A stretch of DNA of 64,000 nucleotides from Rufibacter sp. XAAS-G3-1 (lineage in GTDB: Bacteria > Bacteroidota > Bacteroidia > Cytophagales > Hymenobacteraceae), in contig NZ_JABFAM010000001.1 in NCBI RefSeq assembly GCF_013623775.1, forward strand, positions 62,001-126,000, written 5' to 3'. Below are positions 43,401-50,963 of the stretch, piece by piece. Below the pieces are notes generated by a model, which saw only the letters and a program-made list of their open reading frames with translations, searched no databases and was not told the DNA's origin. Position 1 is the stretch's first letter, and every line of letters starts with the position of its first letter. Position numbers and translations under genes: made by a program.

Positions 43401-43547
43401 ATGCCTAAAAACAGTCTGGAGAAATCCGCCTCCCGCGGCATGGGCCTCACCACCATCCGGAACCGGGTAAAGCTCCTGCAAGGCACCATGTCCATTGACT
43501 CTTCGCCCGGTGAAGGCGTGTGCATCACCATTGACATTCCTCATTAG
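40458..43547 (+). CDS. Multi-PAS sensor histidine kinase, HPK7/NarX type
   Basis: 1029 residues from ATG 40458 (MSDEKKEPIGMAH; the 51 codons before it are repeat DNA). A coiled-coil lead (DVRLLIQELQIHQVELEMQN) is followed by about six PAS/PAC domains to residue 820. Phosphoacceptor H841 is in NEERKRIAEALHNSLAQLL, a HisKA_3 dimerisation domain, and the ATPase domain has an N box (NNIMKHAEG), G1 (DNGKGMP) and G2 (GMGLTTIRNRV). There is no membrane segment, so it senses cytosolic signals or partner proteins. This kinase class pairs with NarL-type regulators, and one lies 2.3 kb downstream with no other kinase in the window. Confidence 0.92.
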   Translation: MSDEKKEPIGMAHDFSLLRQRAEKSQKPVSAADVQKMSPDDVRLLIQELQIHQVELEMQNHQLQLATQELEAARAKYHDLYQYSPFGYVTLDEHGVIEEANAKGIELLASSLSQLKARRFSQFVHPDSLDAYYGFFQKVLLSGNITQTVELQVVSHEGTVFYAQLEGMLLRRENDTDQCRIAFVDVTERKTAHVELSNKEALLSAIFNSSLNGIQVFKATRDSKGTLLDFEWLMLNRTAELFLDYTLEQLRRHRLTEIMPTMLTEGHFHAFVNVVETGQPTTFTAHFKENRQEQWLNCVAVKLGDGFVLTFENVTQQRIANEKLQESQLLIRKTAEAMPDFLYVEDLTQGRNLYNNRDFLTFLGYTPSDIKGHPRELLDTLYHPEDAHLIFDRTNRFAEVKDGEYLKSHVRIKAKDGTWRNIMFRETVFKRGASGRPIQLVGVAMDLTEKKKKDRQLKQLHETVTAILQNLPVTLWRIDKDGHILESRGAGLKALGLQEHQIIGNTLAHVHPELDLQIKQALQGPKVTTQTQFDVNGEQVHHQVYLFQDTHSGEAIGFCLDITEQKQAAEEARYRNMLVEQLLQYLPLVLAVIDKEGRYLEIKGNGLRRMGIDDNELKGKIVNDSLPSLKENIEAILGGQVKTFTTSFLHQGKEIYFQNFGFLDQNQENCIAFGIDVTDLHEVQNQLTQEKEFSENLLETHIHGILAVDHHLHLTAWNRALAQMTSIDHEKVIGTPVQALFPAPCRIRLRKKLERVLQGEQVTLFKLPFLPQDRSFEVNLTPLYNAAQEVTGVLGIVRDTTHQKLRQKEETQYRLSQQKLVMDAILSTQNEERKRIAEALHNSLAQLLYAAKLNLEEIETEQQSTSQSKTPLKKVSGFLEEAIRETRTLAHELIPRVLVDFGLKSALKDMATRLTTNSFSVRCVITGFDQPTNAGLETHLFGFVQELLNNIMKHAEGTEALVQVVDRGTAVRVRVQDNGKGMPKNSLEKSASRGMGLTTIRNRVKLLQGTMSIDSSPGEGVCITIDIPH

Positions 43548-43586
43548 TGTTTTACCGCTGTTTTACAGAAAACAGCGGTAAAACAC
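43547..43586 (+). terminator. Terminator of the histidine kinase gene
   Basis: GTGTTTTACCGCTGTTTT, ACAG, then the exact complement, beginning at the last base of the stop codon and followed by CTTTCTTTTTTTCT. The T tail makes this the clearest evidence that the family terminates transcription. Confidence 0.85.
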
Positions 43587-43623
43587 CTTTCTTTTTTTCT
43601 TTATTTTGAGGTTTTTATTGGTT

Positions 43624-43985
43624 GTTTTCTGTGGTTTGGCCTCTGCCTGGAACTGGCTGCTTTAGGAAGAGGTTTGGGTGTTTATTGATATTGCGATTGG
43701 CAGGTGCGTGCCTTATGCTATTCCCTAGGCTTGTCGGCTTGTTGTGTAGGCTATTAGCATGTGCATGCAGTTTGCTGTTCCCTTGGCTTGGCTGCTTTTT
43801 GCGTGGGTGCAAATACTTTGCTGTTTCATCTTTGGCGGTATGCGCTCACGGCCGCGGGGCCCCGTCTTCCCCTCTCGCACTGCCCTTTCGGCCCGGGAAG
43901 TCTGTCTCTCTTAGTGGGGGTTCATCTAAGGCCAAAAGCGAGGCGCGCTCGGGGAAGACTGGAACGGGGGAAAGAAGTGGAACCC
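43624..43985. repeat. Long dispersed repeat of about 300 bp, copy 1
   Basis: It shares with 50396-50660, in the same order, TTTGGCCT(C/T)TGCCTGG, GCAGTTTGCTGTTCCCTTGG, ATCTTTGGCGGTA(T/A)GCGCTCAC, CTTCCCCT, CGCACTGCCCTTTCGGCC and GGCCAAAAGCGAGGCGCGCT...GACTGGAACGGGGGAAAG. No long open frame is conserved between the copies. The function is unknown; it could be a non-autonomous element or an RNA gene relic. Confidence 0.75.
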
Positions 43986-44005
43986 TTTTTCTATGGCACT
44001 ATGGT

Positions 44006-44060
44006 GCGGATTTACTTCCGTGACTTATGGATGCTTAGAAAGTCACGGAAGTAAATCTGC
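44006..44060. repeat. ACTTCCGTGACTT palindrome, copy 2
   Basis: ATTTACTTCCGTGACTT and its complement with a 13-base loop, abutting the long repeat; compare 336-383. Confidence 0.8.
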
Positions 44061-44150
44061 GCCCTAGTGAGTGGTTGTATATGTTGCATTACCTGTATTT
44101 TCCTGCAAAAGCGTATTCCCCTCCTGGGCTGATCTTGTAGGGAAAAATCC

Positions 44151-44290
44151 TTTCCTTGCTGTTCGGGAGTTCTACTCCCGAACCTGCCTGCGGCGGAGTC
44201 CCACTCCGCCGGGAACCGCGGGCCAAAGAAGGGGAATGGAACTCCCCGGCAGGTTGCTCCCGGAGTGGAACTCCGGAAGAGCGGCGAACA
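44151..44290. repeat. Compound GGAGTTCCACTCC repeat, copy 4 (reverse)
   Basis: Reverse-oriented unit: GTTCGGGAGTTCTACTCCCGAAC, GGCGGAGTCCCACTCCGCC, then AAGAAGGGGAATGGAACTCC and CGGAGTGGAACTCCGG. It is preceded at about 44110-44145 by the CCTCCTGGGCTGATCTTGTA repeat. The remaining stretch 44291-44753 shows only a TGTTTT-family remnant at 44413-44450. Confidence 0.8.
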
Positions 44291-44753
44291 GGTTGGGTTT
44301 TTAGAGGTTTCGGAAACTAAATGGCCGCTCATTATTCCCTACATGAGTAGCTCCTGGAAGGGATGGGTTCTGGCGCTCCGCCATCTCCTGCTAAGGGAAC
44401 CAGGCACGCCGCTGTTTTCGGCCTTCTTTTAGAAAAGGAGCCCTAAAACAGTAATAGAATAATCAGAAATGCCCATGCTAAAATCAAGCAAAATTCCTTT
44501 AGTCTGGCTGGGTAGTGAAGGCCAGAAAATAGAGGGGTAATAGGTAGATCATCCAGAACCTGGGGCAAGCAAGGGGTTGCTTATTGGATAACCAGGCGGG
44601 CGTACTTTTTTCTGTTCTGGTGGAGAAATGCACGCAGAAGAATAGAGGCGAACGGCTCAGATCTTGACAAAAGAGCTGTCTAAAAATATAACTATCTCCA
44701 CCACCATCTAACAAAGAAAAGTTTTTGGCTAAGGGTAGAGTCCACTTGTGCAT

Positions 44754-45089
44754 TTACTTTTCCTGCAGGATGGCGTCTTTTTTGGAAGGGACAATGCACA
44801 TGATTAGGTGCAGGCCCAACAACTCAAACACGTTTCTGACATGCTCGCTCATGCCGTACAGCACCAGAGGAATGTTTCTGTCTTCTAATGTTCCCATATG
44901 GGAGATGAGCACCCCTAACCCCGCCGAAGAAATGTACGATAGCGCTTCAAAGTCAATCCAGAGTTGTTCTATAGGTTTGCCCAAAGCCAATTGTATTTCC
45001 TGGTCTAAATCCAGGCAAGTAGAGGCATCCAGCTCTCCGCTAAGGCGCAGAATATACGCGTTAGACTCTTCTTCTATGGCTATGTTCAT
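44754..45089 (-). CDS. STAS-domain anti-anti-sigma-like protein
   Basis: 111 residues from ATG 45087-45089. NAYILRLSGELDASTCLDLDQEIQLAL and QLWIDFEALSYISSAGLGVLISHM are the typical STAS strands, with the phosphorylatable serine in the SSAGLGVL loop as in SpoIIAA/RsbV. Such proteins bind an anti-sigma or other kinase when unphosphorylated. The second STAS gene lies 51 bases upstream on the same strand, and the two are probably co-transcribed. No RsbW-type kinase or PP2C phosphatase is nearby, so the partners must be encoded elsewhere. Confidence 0.88.
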   Translation of the reverse strand: MNIAIEEESNAYILRLSGELDASTCLDLDQEIQLALGKPIEQLWIDFEALSYISSAGLGVLISHMGTLEDRNIPLVLYGMSEHVRNVFELLGLHLIMCIVPSKKDAILQEK

Positions 45090-45140
45090 GGTTTCTTTTT
45101 TATTTAAAGTAAGCAATTATTCTGGGAAAAAGTAAATTAA

Positions 45141-45503
45141 TTATTTGTTATATCCGCCTGAATCTCTGCCTTTAGCATACTTAATGGCAGTATCCAAAGA
45201 ATCTACCACTTTTACCAAAGAATCAAACCCAGAGGAATTTATGAGCCCATGAATATTGCCTTCCAGGTTAAAAAGAATAAGTTCTTTCTTGAGTTGCTGT
45301 ACCTGCTGCACATAGGGCAGCAGGTTGCGTAACCCGGCGGGTGTCACCTCGGTCACGCCAGAGAAATCAAGGAGCAGATATTTCCTATCCATCTGAAGCA
45401 CAGATGTTAACTGCCTCTTTACTCTATCTTCAGAAAGCCCGTCCAACGCTCCCTTAATGGACACCAGTAAACCTGCGCTTGTTAGTTGGGTGTAAATTTC
45501 CAT
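45141..45503 (-). CDS. STAS-domain protein with threonine at the switch site
   Basis: 120 residues from ATG 45501-45503 (MEIYTQLTSAGLLVSIKGALDG). The central part RKYLLLDFSGVTEVTPAGLRNLLPYVQQV is a STAS core in which the usual S-S-A-G loop reads VTPAG, with threonine in place of the key serine. A long helix and AIKYAKG follow. It is the first gene of the pair with 44754-45089. Threonine could still be phosphorylated, or the protein may be a constitutive binding partner. An upstream 28-codon extension with extra Cys residues is not accepted as coding. Confidence 0.82.
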   Translation of the reverse strand: MEIYTQLTSAGLLVSIKGALDGLSEDRVKRQLTSVLQMDRKYLLLDFSGVTEVTPAGLRNLLPYVQQVQQLKKELILFNLEGNIHGLINSSGFDSLVKVVDSLDTAIKYAKGRDSGGYNK

Positions 45504-45800
45504 TAACTTCCGTAACGTCCTATCTCTTTGCGAAATACCAGAGCAGGCGCAACCTTTCTCCAAAAGTAGGCAGGTGTAACTCCCCAAAAAAGGTCATTAA
45601 TACTCCATTTAATCCATGGTAGAAATACTGATTATCTGGCATTAATAACAAAAACACTCATAAGGTTGAGACTAATTAAAAGCGACTACGTATTAGTACT
45701 ATATTTATTGCCTCCCTTTTGGCAGGAAACCCGCAACAATTAGATATAATTAAAATTTCTTAATTTATTTAACCTCTCAGTCATATAATAAAAACAGGTG

Positions 45801-46451
45801 ATGATAAAAGTAATCTTAGTAGATGATCATACGCTGATCAGAGATGGGTTAAAGTCTTTACTTAAATCTGAAAGAACTATACAAATTGTTGGGGAAGCAG
45901 AGAATGGGCAACAACTGCTGGATCTTCTGGAAACCGTTACCCCAGATGTGATCATGCTAGACTTGAACATGCCCGTGATGGACGGTTTTGAAACCCTGCA
46001 GCACCTGCAGCAGAAACACCCTACTATCAAGGTCTTGATTCTGACCATGCTGGATCAGGAAAGCTACGTCCACAAGGTCAGATCTGCGGGGGCCATGGGC
46101 TATGTCTTGAAAACAGCGGGCCGTGACGAGTTGGTGCACGCCATTAAAACCGTGGCCAATGACAACTCCTTCATTTCTTCTGAAGTGGCGCTTAATTTAC
46201 TGAACAAAGCCAACCAGCCGGAGGGAGCCACGCATAGCACCAATTCCAAGAACAATCCGGAGCTTTCTAAACGGGAGATGGAAGTGTTGAAACTCATTGC
46301 CGAAGGGTACACCAACGCCGAGATCGCGGATAAACTCTTTGCCAGCAAACGCACCATTGAGTCTCACCGCCAGCACTTGATTGAGAAAACAAAGGCCCGC
46401 AACACTGCCACGTTAATCAAGTACGCCATTCAGGAAGGCTTGATAGATTAA
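45801..46451 (+). CDS. NarL/LuxR-family response regulator
   Basis: 216 residues. The receiver domain lies at about 1-120 with acidic pair VDDH, phosphoacceptor D54 in VIMLDLNMPVMDG, and Lys in the KTAGRDEL region. A LuxR-type helix-turn-helix lies at about 150-212 (LSKREMEVLKLIAEGYTNAEIADKLFASKRTIESHRQHLIEKT). I start at ATG 45801; a GTG directly before it is possible. It is probably the partner of the HPK7-type kinase encoded at 40458-43547. The upstream 200 bases are AT-rich and hold the promoter, but no core was assigned with confidence. Confidence 0.93.
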   Translation: MIKVILVDDHTLIRDGLKSLLKSERTIQIVGEAENGQQLLDLLETVTPDVIMLDLNMPVMDGFETLQHLQQKHPTIKVLILTMLDQESYVHKVRSAGAMGYVLKTAGRDELVHAIKTVANDNSFISSEVALNLLNKANQPEGATHSTNSKNNPELSKREMEVLKLIAEGYTNAEIADKLFASKRTIESHRQHLIEKTKARNTATLIKYAIQEGLID

Positions 46452-46468
46452 GTTTCCTTCTCTTGTTT

Positions 46469-46535
46469 GAAACGGGTGCTTCGGTTTTAGGGCTTCTTTT
46501 GAGAAAACGGCCTTGAAACCGAAGCACCCGTTTTC
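46469..46535 (+). terminator. Terminator palindrome after the response regulator gene
   Basis: A long imperfect stem, GAAACGGGTGCTTCGGTTTT pairing with CCGAAGCACCCGTTTTC across GGGCTTCTTTTGAGAAAACGG, 18 bases after the stop. Confidence 0.7.
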
Positions 46536-46597
46536 TATCTACCAAGTTTTCTGCTCTGCATGAGTGAGGCAATCTATTGGTTCCTTTTTGCGCTTTA

Positions 46598-46649
46598 GCT
46601 TCTTTCTACGCTTTGGCCTCTTGGCAGAGGCCAAAGCGTAGAAAGAAGC
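46598..46649. repeat. Perfect 23-base inverted repeat
   Basis: GCTTCTTTCTACGCTTTGGC (continuing CTC) and its exact complement around TTGGCA. It stands about 110 bases after the response regulator terminator and before the convergent small gene at 46786. Confidence 0.8.
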
Positions 46650-46785
46650 AATTAGGGCATCACATTTTCCCTCCTACTTACCTACCGCAAAAGACATCCG
46701 TAAAAAAGGAACAGGCTCCGCTGATACGCAGCAAAGCCTGTTTATAGGATAGGAAAATAAAACATGCTTCTTAGGCAGGAACCGG

Positions 46786-46977
46786 CTACTTCTTGAGCGA
46801 AGGTAGTTTTAGAACATTTTTGCCGGAAACGGGCGCTTGAATGTACGTTTGGCGCAACTCCTGCAATCTGGACAGCGAATCATTGATACTGCCGGCATCT
46901 ACGGGCAGTAGCAGGCTGTTTTTCAATAACTTTTCGATAGGTTTACCTGCCACAGCCTTTTTCACAGAAGTGTTCAT
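46786..46977 (-). CDS. Small hypothetical protein
   Basis: 63 residues from ATG 46975-46977 (MNTSVKKAVAGKPIEKLLKN...). It is basic at the N-terminus, then SLLLPVDAGSINDSLSRLQELRQTYIQ as a helix, and ends with a Lys-rich tail. No family was recognised. The upstream extension of 32 codons contains a Cys-rich stretch I do not trust. It could be a regulatory peptide, but there is no evidence of function. Confidence 0.5.
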   Translation of the reverse strand: MNTSVKKAVAGKPIEKLLKNSLLLPVDAGSINDSLSRLQELRQTYIQAPVSGKNVLKLPSLKK

Positions 46978-47129
46978 ATACGTTTCCCAGATATAAATAT
47001 TCAATTTATGTACCGACAGCGAAATTAGGGGATGGGTTCTGTTCCCACAACAGTCCTTATATGATTCATTCAAGGAATTTGTTGCACAAAATAAAATTTT
47101 TATCTTTACTTAACTAACGGCCCACACGT

Positions 47130-47213
47130 ATGCACCCTGTATTAGGTTTTCTGTTTTTCTTTTTGGGTTTACTCGCCTCTTTGGTCTCCTGGCTGTTGTC
47201 CCTTATCTTTTAG
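47130..47213 (+). CDS. Possible 27-residue membrane microprotein
   Basis: The frame reads MHPVLGFLFFFLGLLASLVS... and ends LLSLIF before TAG: a start codon, one hydrophobic helix and a stop, with nothing charged. It follows 150 AT-rich bases. Single-helix peptides of this kind occur as membrane-complex accessories or as type I toxins. It is too short to judge by codon use, so this is a candidate only. Confidence 0.35.
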   Translation: MHPVLGFLFFFLGLLASLVSWLLSLIF

Positions 47214-47231
47214 CTAAGCCCCACCGCTTAA

Positions 47232-47396
47232 GGCATGTTTAAAGTTTAAGGTTTGTGGGCTCAACCGCCCAAGAGCCAGGCGGCCAAGCAGTTTTTGAGC
47301 CTCGTAGCAGCACTATGAAGGAGATAAAAGTGCGAAGGAAGGTTCTCTCTATGGCCGTTTGCAGCCTAAAAACCAAAGGTGAAACATGCGCTTAAC
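47232..47396. repeat. MITE-like element, degenerate reverse copy E
   Basis: It begins AGGCATGTTTAAAGTTTAAG and ends GTGAAACATGCGCTTA. Internally TTGAGCCTCGTAGCAGCACTA and GGTTCTCTCTATGGCCGTTT are the reverse of blocks in copies A-C, so this copy is in the opposite orientation and more worn. Confidence 0.65.
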
Positions 47397-47458
47397 TGCC
47401 CTTTCTATCTCTGCGCATCTGTAAACTCTTTTAAGAGATACACGGCAACTTCTTGTCC

Positions 47459-47493
47459 TTTGCTGGGGCGGGTTAAAAAAAGCAGTACTTTTG
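47459..47493 (+). promoter_or_regulatory. Bacteroidota-type promoter of the CDF transporter gene
   Basis: A -33-like TTTG at 47459-47462 and an exact TAnnTTTG -7 element, TACTTTTG, at 47486-47493, spaced 23 bases, 60 bases before the start codon. The pattern fits the sigma factor consensus known from Bacteroides and Flavobacterium. Confidence 0.6.
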
Positions 47494-47552
47494 CACCCCC
47501 TTTCATTTCTCATCTCGTTTGAAAGGCGAAAGCTCCTTTAACCCGCAATCTT

Positions 47553-48548
47553 ATGACCTCCACTTCGTCGGCGGTAAATTCTATTCGCATCATGGCCCTG
47601 ATGCTGGTAGTGGCGCTGGTGCTGCTCAGTGTAAAATTTGGCGCTTACTTCCTGACCAATTCCAACGCCATCCTGACGGATGCCCTGGAGTCCATCATTA
47701 ATTTTGTGACCGGCGGCGTGGCCCTGTACAGCGTTTTTCTGGCGGCCAAGCCCAAAGACAAAGACCACCCGTACGGGCACGGCAAAATTGAATTCATCTC
47801 CTCTGGCCTGGAAGGAACGCTCATAACCGTGGCCGGCATCGCCATTATTTGCAAATCTGTTTACAATCTGCTGTACCCGCAACCTATCCAGAAAATGGAT
47901 GTGGGCATTCTTCTGACCCTGGTAGCGGGCGTGGTTAATTACGTGGCCGGGAAGTACCTGATCAGGAGGGGCACGCAGCACCATTCGCTCACCATCATCG
48001 CCAACGGCAAGCACCTGCTTTCAGACGCGTACTCCAGCCTGGGCCTGGTCATTGGTTTGGGCTGCATCTACTTCACCCAGATCTTGTGGATGGACTCTGT
48101 GGTGGCTGTCATTTTCGGTTCTTTCATTACGTACACGGGGTACGGCATTATGCGCAATTCCATTTCGGGGGTAATGGACGAGGCTGACCATGAACTCATG
48201 GAGCGCATTATCACCGTCCTGAACCAGCGTCGCCGCGAGAACTGGATTGACCTCCACAACATGCGCGTGATCAAGTACGGCAGCCAACTGCACATAGACA
48301 GCCACCTTACCCTGCCCTGGTATTTCAACCTGGTAGAGGCCCACAAAGAGGTAGAGCTGCTCCAGGAGATGATCACCGAGGAGATGGGCGATGTGGTAGA
48401 ACTCTTCGTGCACTTGGATCCTTGCCTTCCGCCCCTCAGTTGCCGCCTCTGCACCAAATCAGACTGCCACGTACGCGAACACGAATTTGTAGGCCGCGTG
48501 GAATGGAGCCTGGCCAACGTGGGCGCAGACAAGAAACACACGCTTTAG
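47553..48548 (+). CDS. Cation diffusion facilitator metal transporter
   Basis: 331 residues, a proton-coupled exporter of divalent metals such as zinc or cobalt in the inner membrane. Six hydrophobic helices fall within residues 10-205. The metal-site motifs are NSNAILTDALESIIN in helix II and HPYGHGKIEFISSGLEG after helix III; helix V (about 143-170) carries HLLSDAYSSLG. The cytosolic C-terminal domain starts near 210 and is unusual in ending with a cysteine cluster CRLCTKSDCHVREHEF, a possible extra metal-binding tail. A good promoter precedes it. Metal specificity cannot be read reliably. Confidence 0.92.
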   Translation: MTSTSSAVNSIRIMALMLVVALVLLSVKFGAYFLTNSNAILTDALESIINFVTGGVALYSVFLAAKPKDKDHPYGHGKIEFISSGLEGTLITVAGIAIICKSVYNLLYPQPIQKMDVGILLTLVAGVVNYVAGKYLIRRGTQHHSLTIIANGKHLLSDAYSSLGLVIGLGCIYFTQILWMDSVVAVIFGSFITYTGYGIMRNSISGVMDEADHELMERIITVLNQRRRENWIDLHNMRVIKYGSQLHIDSHLTLPWYFNLVEAHKEVELLQEMITEEMGDVVELFVHLDPCLPPLSCRLCTKSDCHVREHEFVGRVEWSLANVGADKKHTL

Positions 48549-48789
48549 GACTTATTCTCAAAGTTTCCTGCTCCAATTGAATCAGCGTGCCACTAGAGGC
48601 GTTTCTGGCCTCTATTTTGTAAAACAGCAGCAAAACGCCTGCTCCCATCACTAGGCACGCTCCGCTAAAAGAAGGGCAAACGGAAAAGGGCAACCACAAG
48701 GGTGGTCTGTCAGGAGGAACGTGATAATAGGGATAGCCTACTGGTTAGTAGACGGAAGCCCAAGCCGGGTTGGGTTTCCCAGGAATATT

Positions 48790-49959
48790 CTATTCCTTCG
48801 GCGTGGCCTCTGCCTTTTTCAGCCATAAATCACTGACAATGGCGTAATGGTCAGACAGGTTTTTCCTGATGGTCTTATAGCCGGTTCCTACCATGCGCGG
48901 GTCGTGGAGCAGGTAGTCTATTCTGAGAACGGAGAAGAGCCCGTTGTAGGTGTTCCCCAGGCCCCAGCCGCTTTCCCCGAACGCATCTTCCAGGCCTTTG
49001 CTAATTTTATTATACGTGAACGAGGCGGGTGGGTCATTGAAATCGCCGCAGACGATGACCGGATAAGGGGAGCTTTCAATATGGTCTGCCACTACTTTCA
49101 CCTGCCGGGCGCGCTTGGTAGCCCCTACCTGTAGCCGCCTGATGATGTTTCTGGAGGCAATGATTTTCTCGTCGTTAGACGGTTTGGCGTTGGGGTTGCC
49201 CAGAAACTCATAGTCTTCGCGTTTAAACCGGTTAGACTGAAAATGGACGTTGTACACCCGCACCGTGTCTTCCCCTACTTTAAGGTCTGTGAAAATACAG
49301 AGGTTGTTGGTTTCCTCATGGAAGAGGATATTCCCTTTGTTCACCACCGGGTAGGTACTGAAAGTGGCAATGCCCCAGTGATCGCTTTCGCGCAAGGTTT
49401 CGGTGTAGGCTACGTGGGAGTTGGTGGCTTTTTGCAGGAGCAGCAAGGTGTCCAGGTTGTTTCGGCCCGGCCGGTTGGAGGTGTAGAATTCCTGAAAGCA
49501 GAGAATGTTGGGCGCCTCTTCCCGCACCATCTCAAAGATCTTGTCGCGGGTGCGGGGGTTACCAGTCCACTCGTACAAGTCAAACAAACGGGCATTGAAA
49601 CTAAGCACCCGCAGCTTCTGGGCATTGGTGGGCACTTCGGTTTTGAACAGGTTCAGCTGGATCTGGCTGCGCAGGTTATCGAACCCGATGAGGATGGCAA
49701 AAAGCGAGATGAACAAGGCCCGGCTTTTGATCAGAAGCCAGTACAGCACGAAGAGCATGTTCACCAGCAGCAGCCCCGGGTACGCCAACGCCACCAGGCT
49801 CGCTACCCAGAAAACACTGGGGCTAACATAAGAGGCCACATGGGAGAGAATCAATAAAGCCGCCGCACCAATGTTCAAAAACACAATGAGTTTAAACAAG
49901 AAGCTTCTTTTGATTTTCTTCCCTGCCACAGTACTTGCTTGAGTGAGGGTATTGCCCAT
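48790..49959 (-). CDS. Membrane-anchored endonuclease/exonuclease/phosphatase-family protein
   Basis: 389 residues. Three hydrophobic helices at about 20-40, 47-62 and 66-95 precede an EEP catalytic domain at about 120-380. The family's acidic and histidine sites are visible in LRVLSFNARLFD, ILCFQEFY, VYNVHFQS, VICGDFNDPP and the closing LSDHYAIVSDLW. EEP enzymes cleave phosphodiester bonds in DNA or phosphoinositide and sphingolipid head groups, and the membrane-anchored Bacteroidota type has no agreed substrate. The catalytic domain probably faces the periplasm. On the minus strand a TATCTTTA -7-like element lies directly before the start codon, so the mRNA leader may be extremely short. 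Confidence 0.88.
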   Translation of the reverse strand: MGNTLTQASTVAGKKIKRSFLFKLIVFLNIGAAALLILSHVASYVSPSVFWVASLVALAYPGLLLVNMLFVLYWLLIKSRALFISLFAILIGFDNLRSQIQLNLFKTEVPTNAQKLRVLSFNARLFDLYEWTGNPRTRDKIFEMVREEAPNILCFQEFYTSNRPGRNNLDTLLLLQKATNSHVAYTETLRESDHWGIATFSTYPVVNKGNILFHEETNNLCIFTDLKVGEDTVRVYNVHFQSNRFKREDYEFLGNPNAKPSNDEKIIASRNIIRRLQVGATKRARQVKVVADHIESSPYPVIVCGDFNDPPASFTYNKISKGLEDAFGESGWGLGNTYNGLFSVLRIDYLLHDPRMVGTGYKTIRKNLSDHYAIVSDLWLKKAEATPKE

Positions 49960-50395
49960 GCCTAAAGATACAAAGAGCCCGCCTTTTTAGAAATAGTTAT
50001 ATTCAGAAAGAAACGAAACAAAGTACTCCCAGAGAACAGCTTCCATCACTAACCTTCTTGAGTAACGTACTGGAAACAAATTTCTTTCCTCACGGTTTAT
50101 TTTCTTTCCCGCGGAATCGTCTTTCTTTGCTTCAATCAAAAATACAATTAAGGTAGACTAGTGGACTGACTCAATATAGTTTATCCCTCACCAATTATTG
50201 CTTTCCATTAACTGTGGAACGCCCTTTTTTTGCTTCCGCTGTCTTGTGATTCTTCTTTACGGAAACGGTTCTTTACAGGGCACATTTGAGGCAAGGCTTT
50301 GAAAGCCTATACCAAGTGGTTTCTTTGCTTGGCTATTTCCAAAAAGCGGTTACTTTCCTTAAATCAGCCTCATAGCCTTATCGGTTCCTTTCTGC
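49960..50395. other. Intergenic region, AT-rich, no gene seen
   Basis: The part next to 49959 holds the start region of the EEP gene. The rest is AT-rich without a recognised gene or repeat until the long repeat at 50396. Confidence 0.5.
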
Positions 50396-50660
50396 GCTTT
50401 GGCCTTTGCCTGGGACTGGCTTCCTTGGAGAGATAGGTGCACGCAGTTTGCTGTTCCCTTGGCTTGTCCGCTTTTCTCGTGGGTGTAGGTGCTGCATTGT
50501 TCCATCTTTGGCGGTAAGCGCTCACGACCGCGAGGCCCCGCCTTCCCCTCCCGCACTGCCCTTTCGGCCTGAGAAGATATTAGCTCTTAGCTAGTGTCTG
50601 TCCAGGGCCAAAAGCGAGGCGCGCTCGGGGAAGACTGGAACGGGGGAAAGGAGCAGAAGC
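50396..50660. repeat. Long dispersed repeat, copy 2
   Basis: A shorter version of 43624-43985 in the same orientation, lacking about 90 bases near the left end. After it, at 50675-50702, comes the AGAGACCAGGCACTGCCTTG motif and at 50715-50750 the GCGTATTCCCCTCCTAGGAG repeat. No gene is supported between it and 50963. Confidence 0.75.
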
Positions 50661-50963
50661 GGTGATGATGGAACCCGTAGAGACCAGGCACTGCCTTGTC
50701 TCTGTCACACGTTCCCATCTCCTGCAAAGGCGTATTCCCCTCCTAGGAGGGGTGGGTTTTGGCACTCTACCAGCTCCTTCAAAGGCGCGCCAATCATGCA
50801 ATGGTAGCATCAAAACAGATCCTGACATGCTGTCATCGTTGACATACCACCACTTTTTAACCCAGGCATTTGCCACTTCTTGATTGAACAAGAACTTTAA
50901 ACCGTAAATCTTGCCTGGAGCATGTTTTAAGAAAAGTACTGCGAAACTCTCTGTCGGTGCCTT

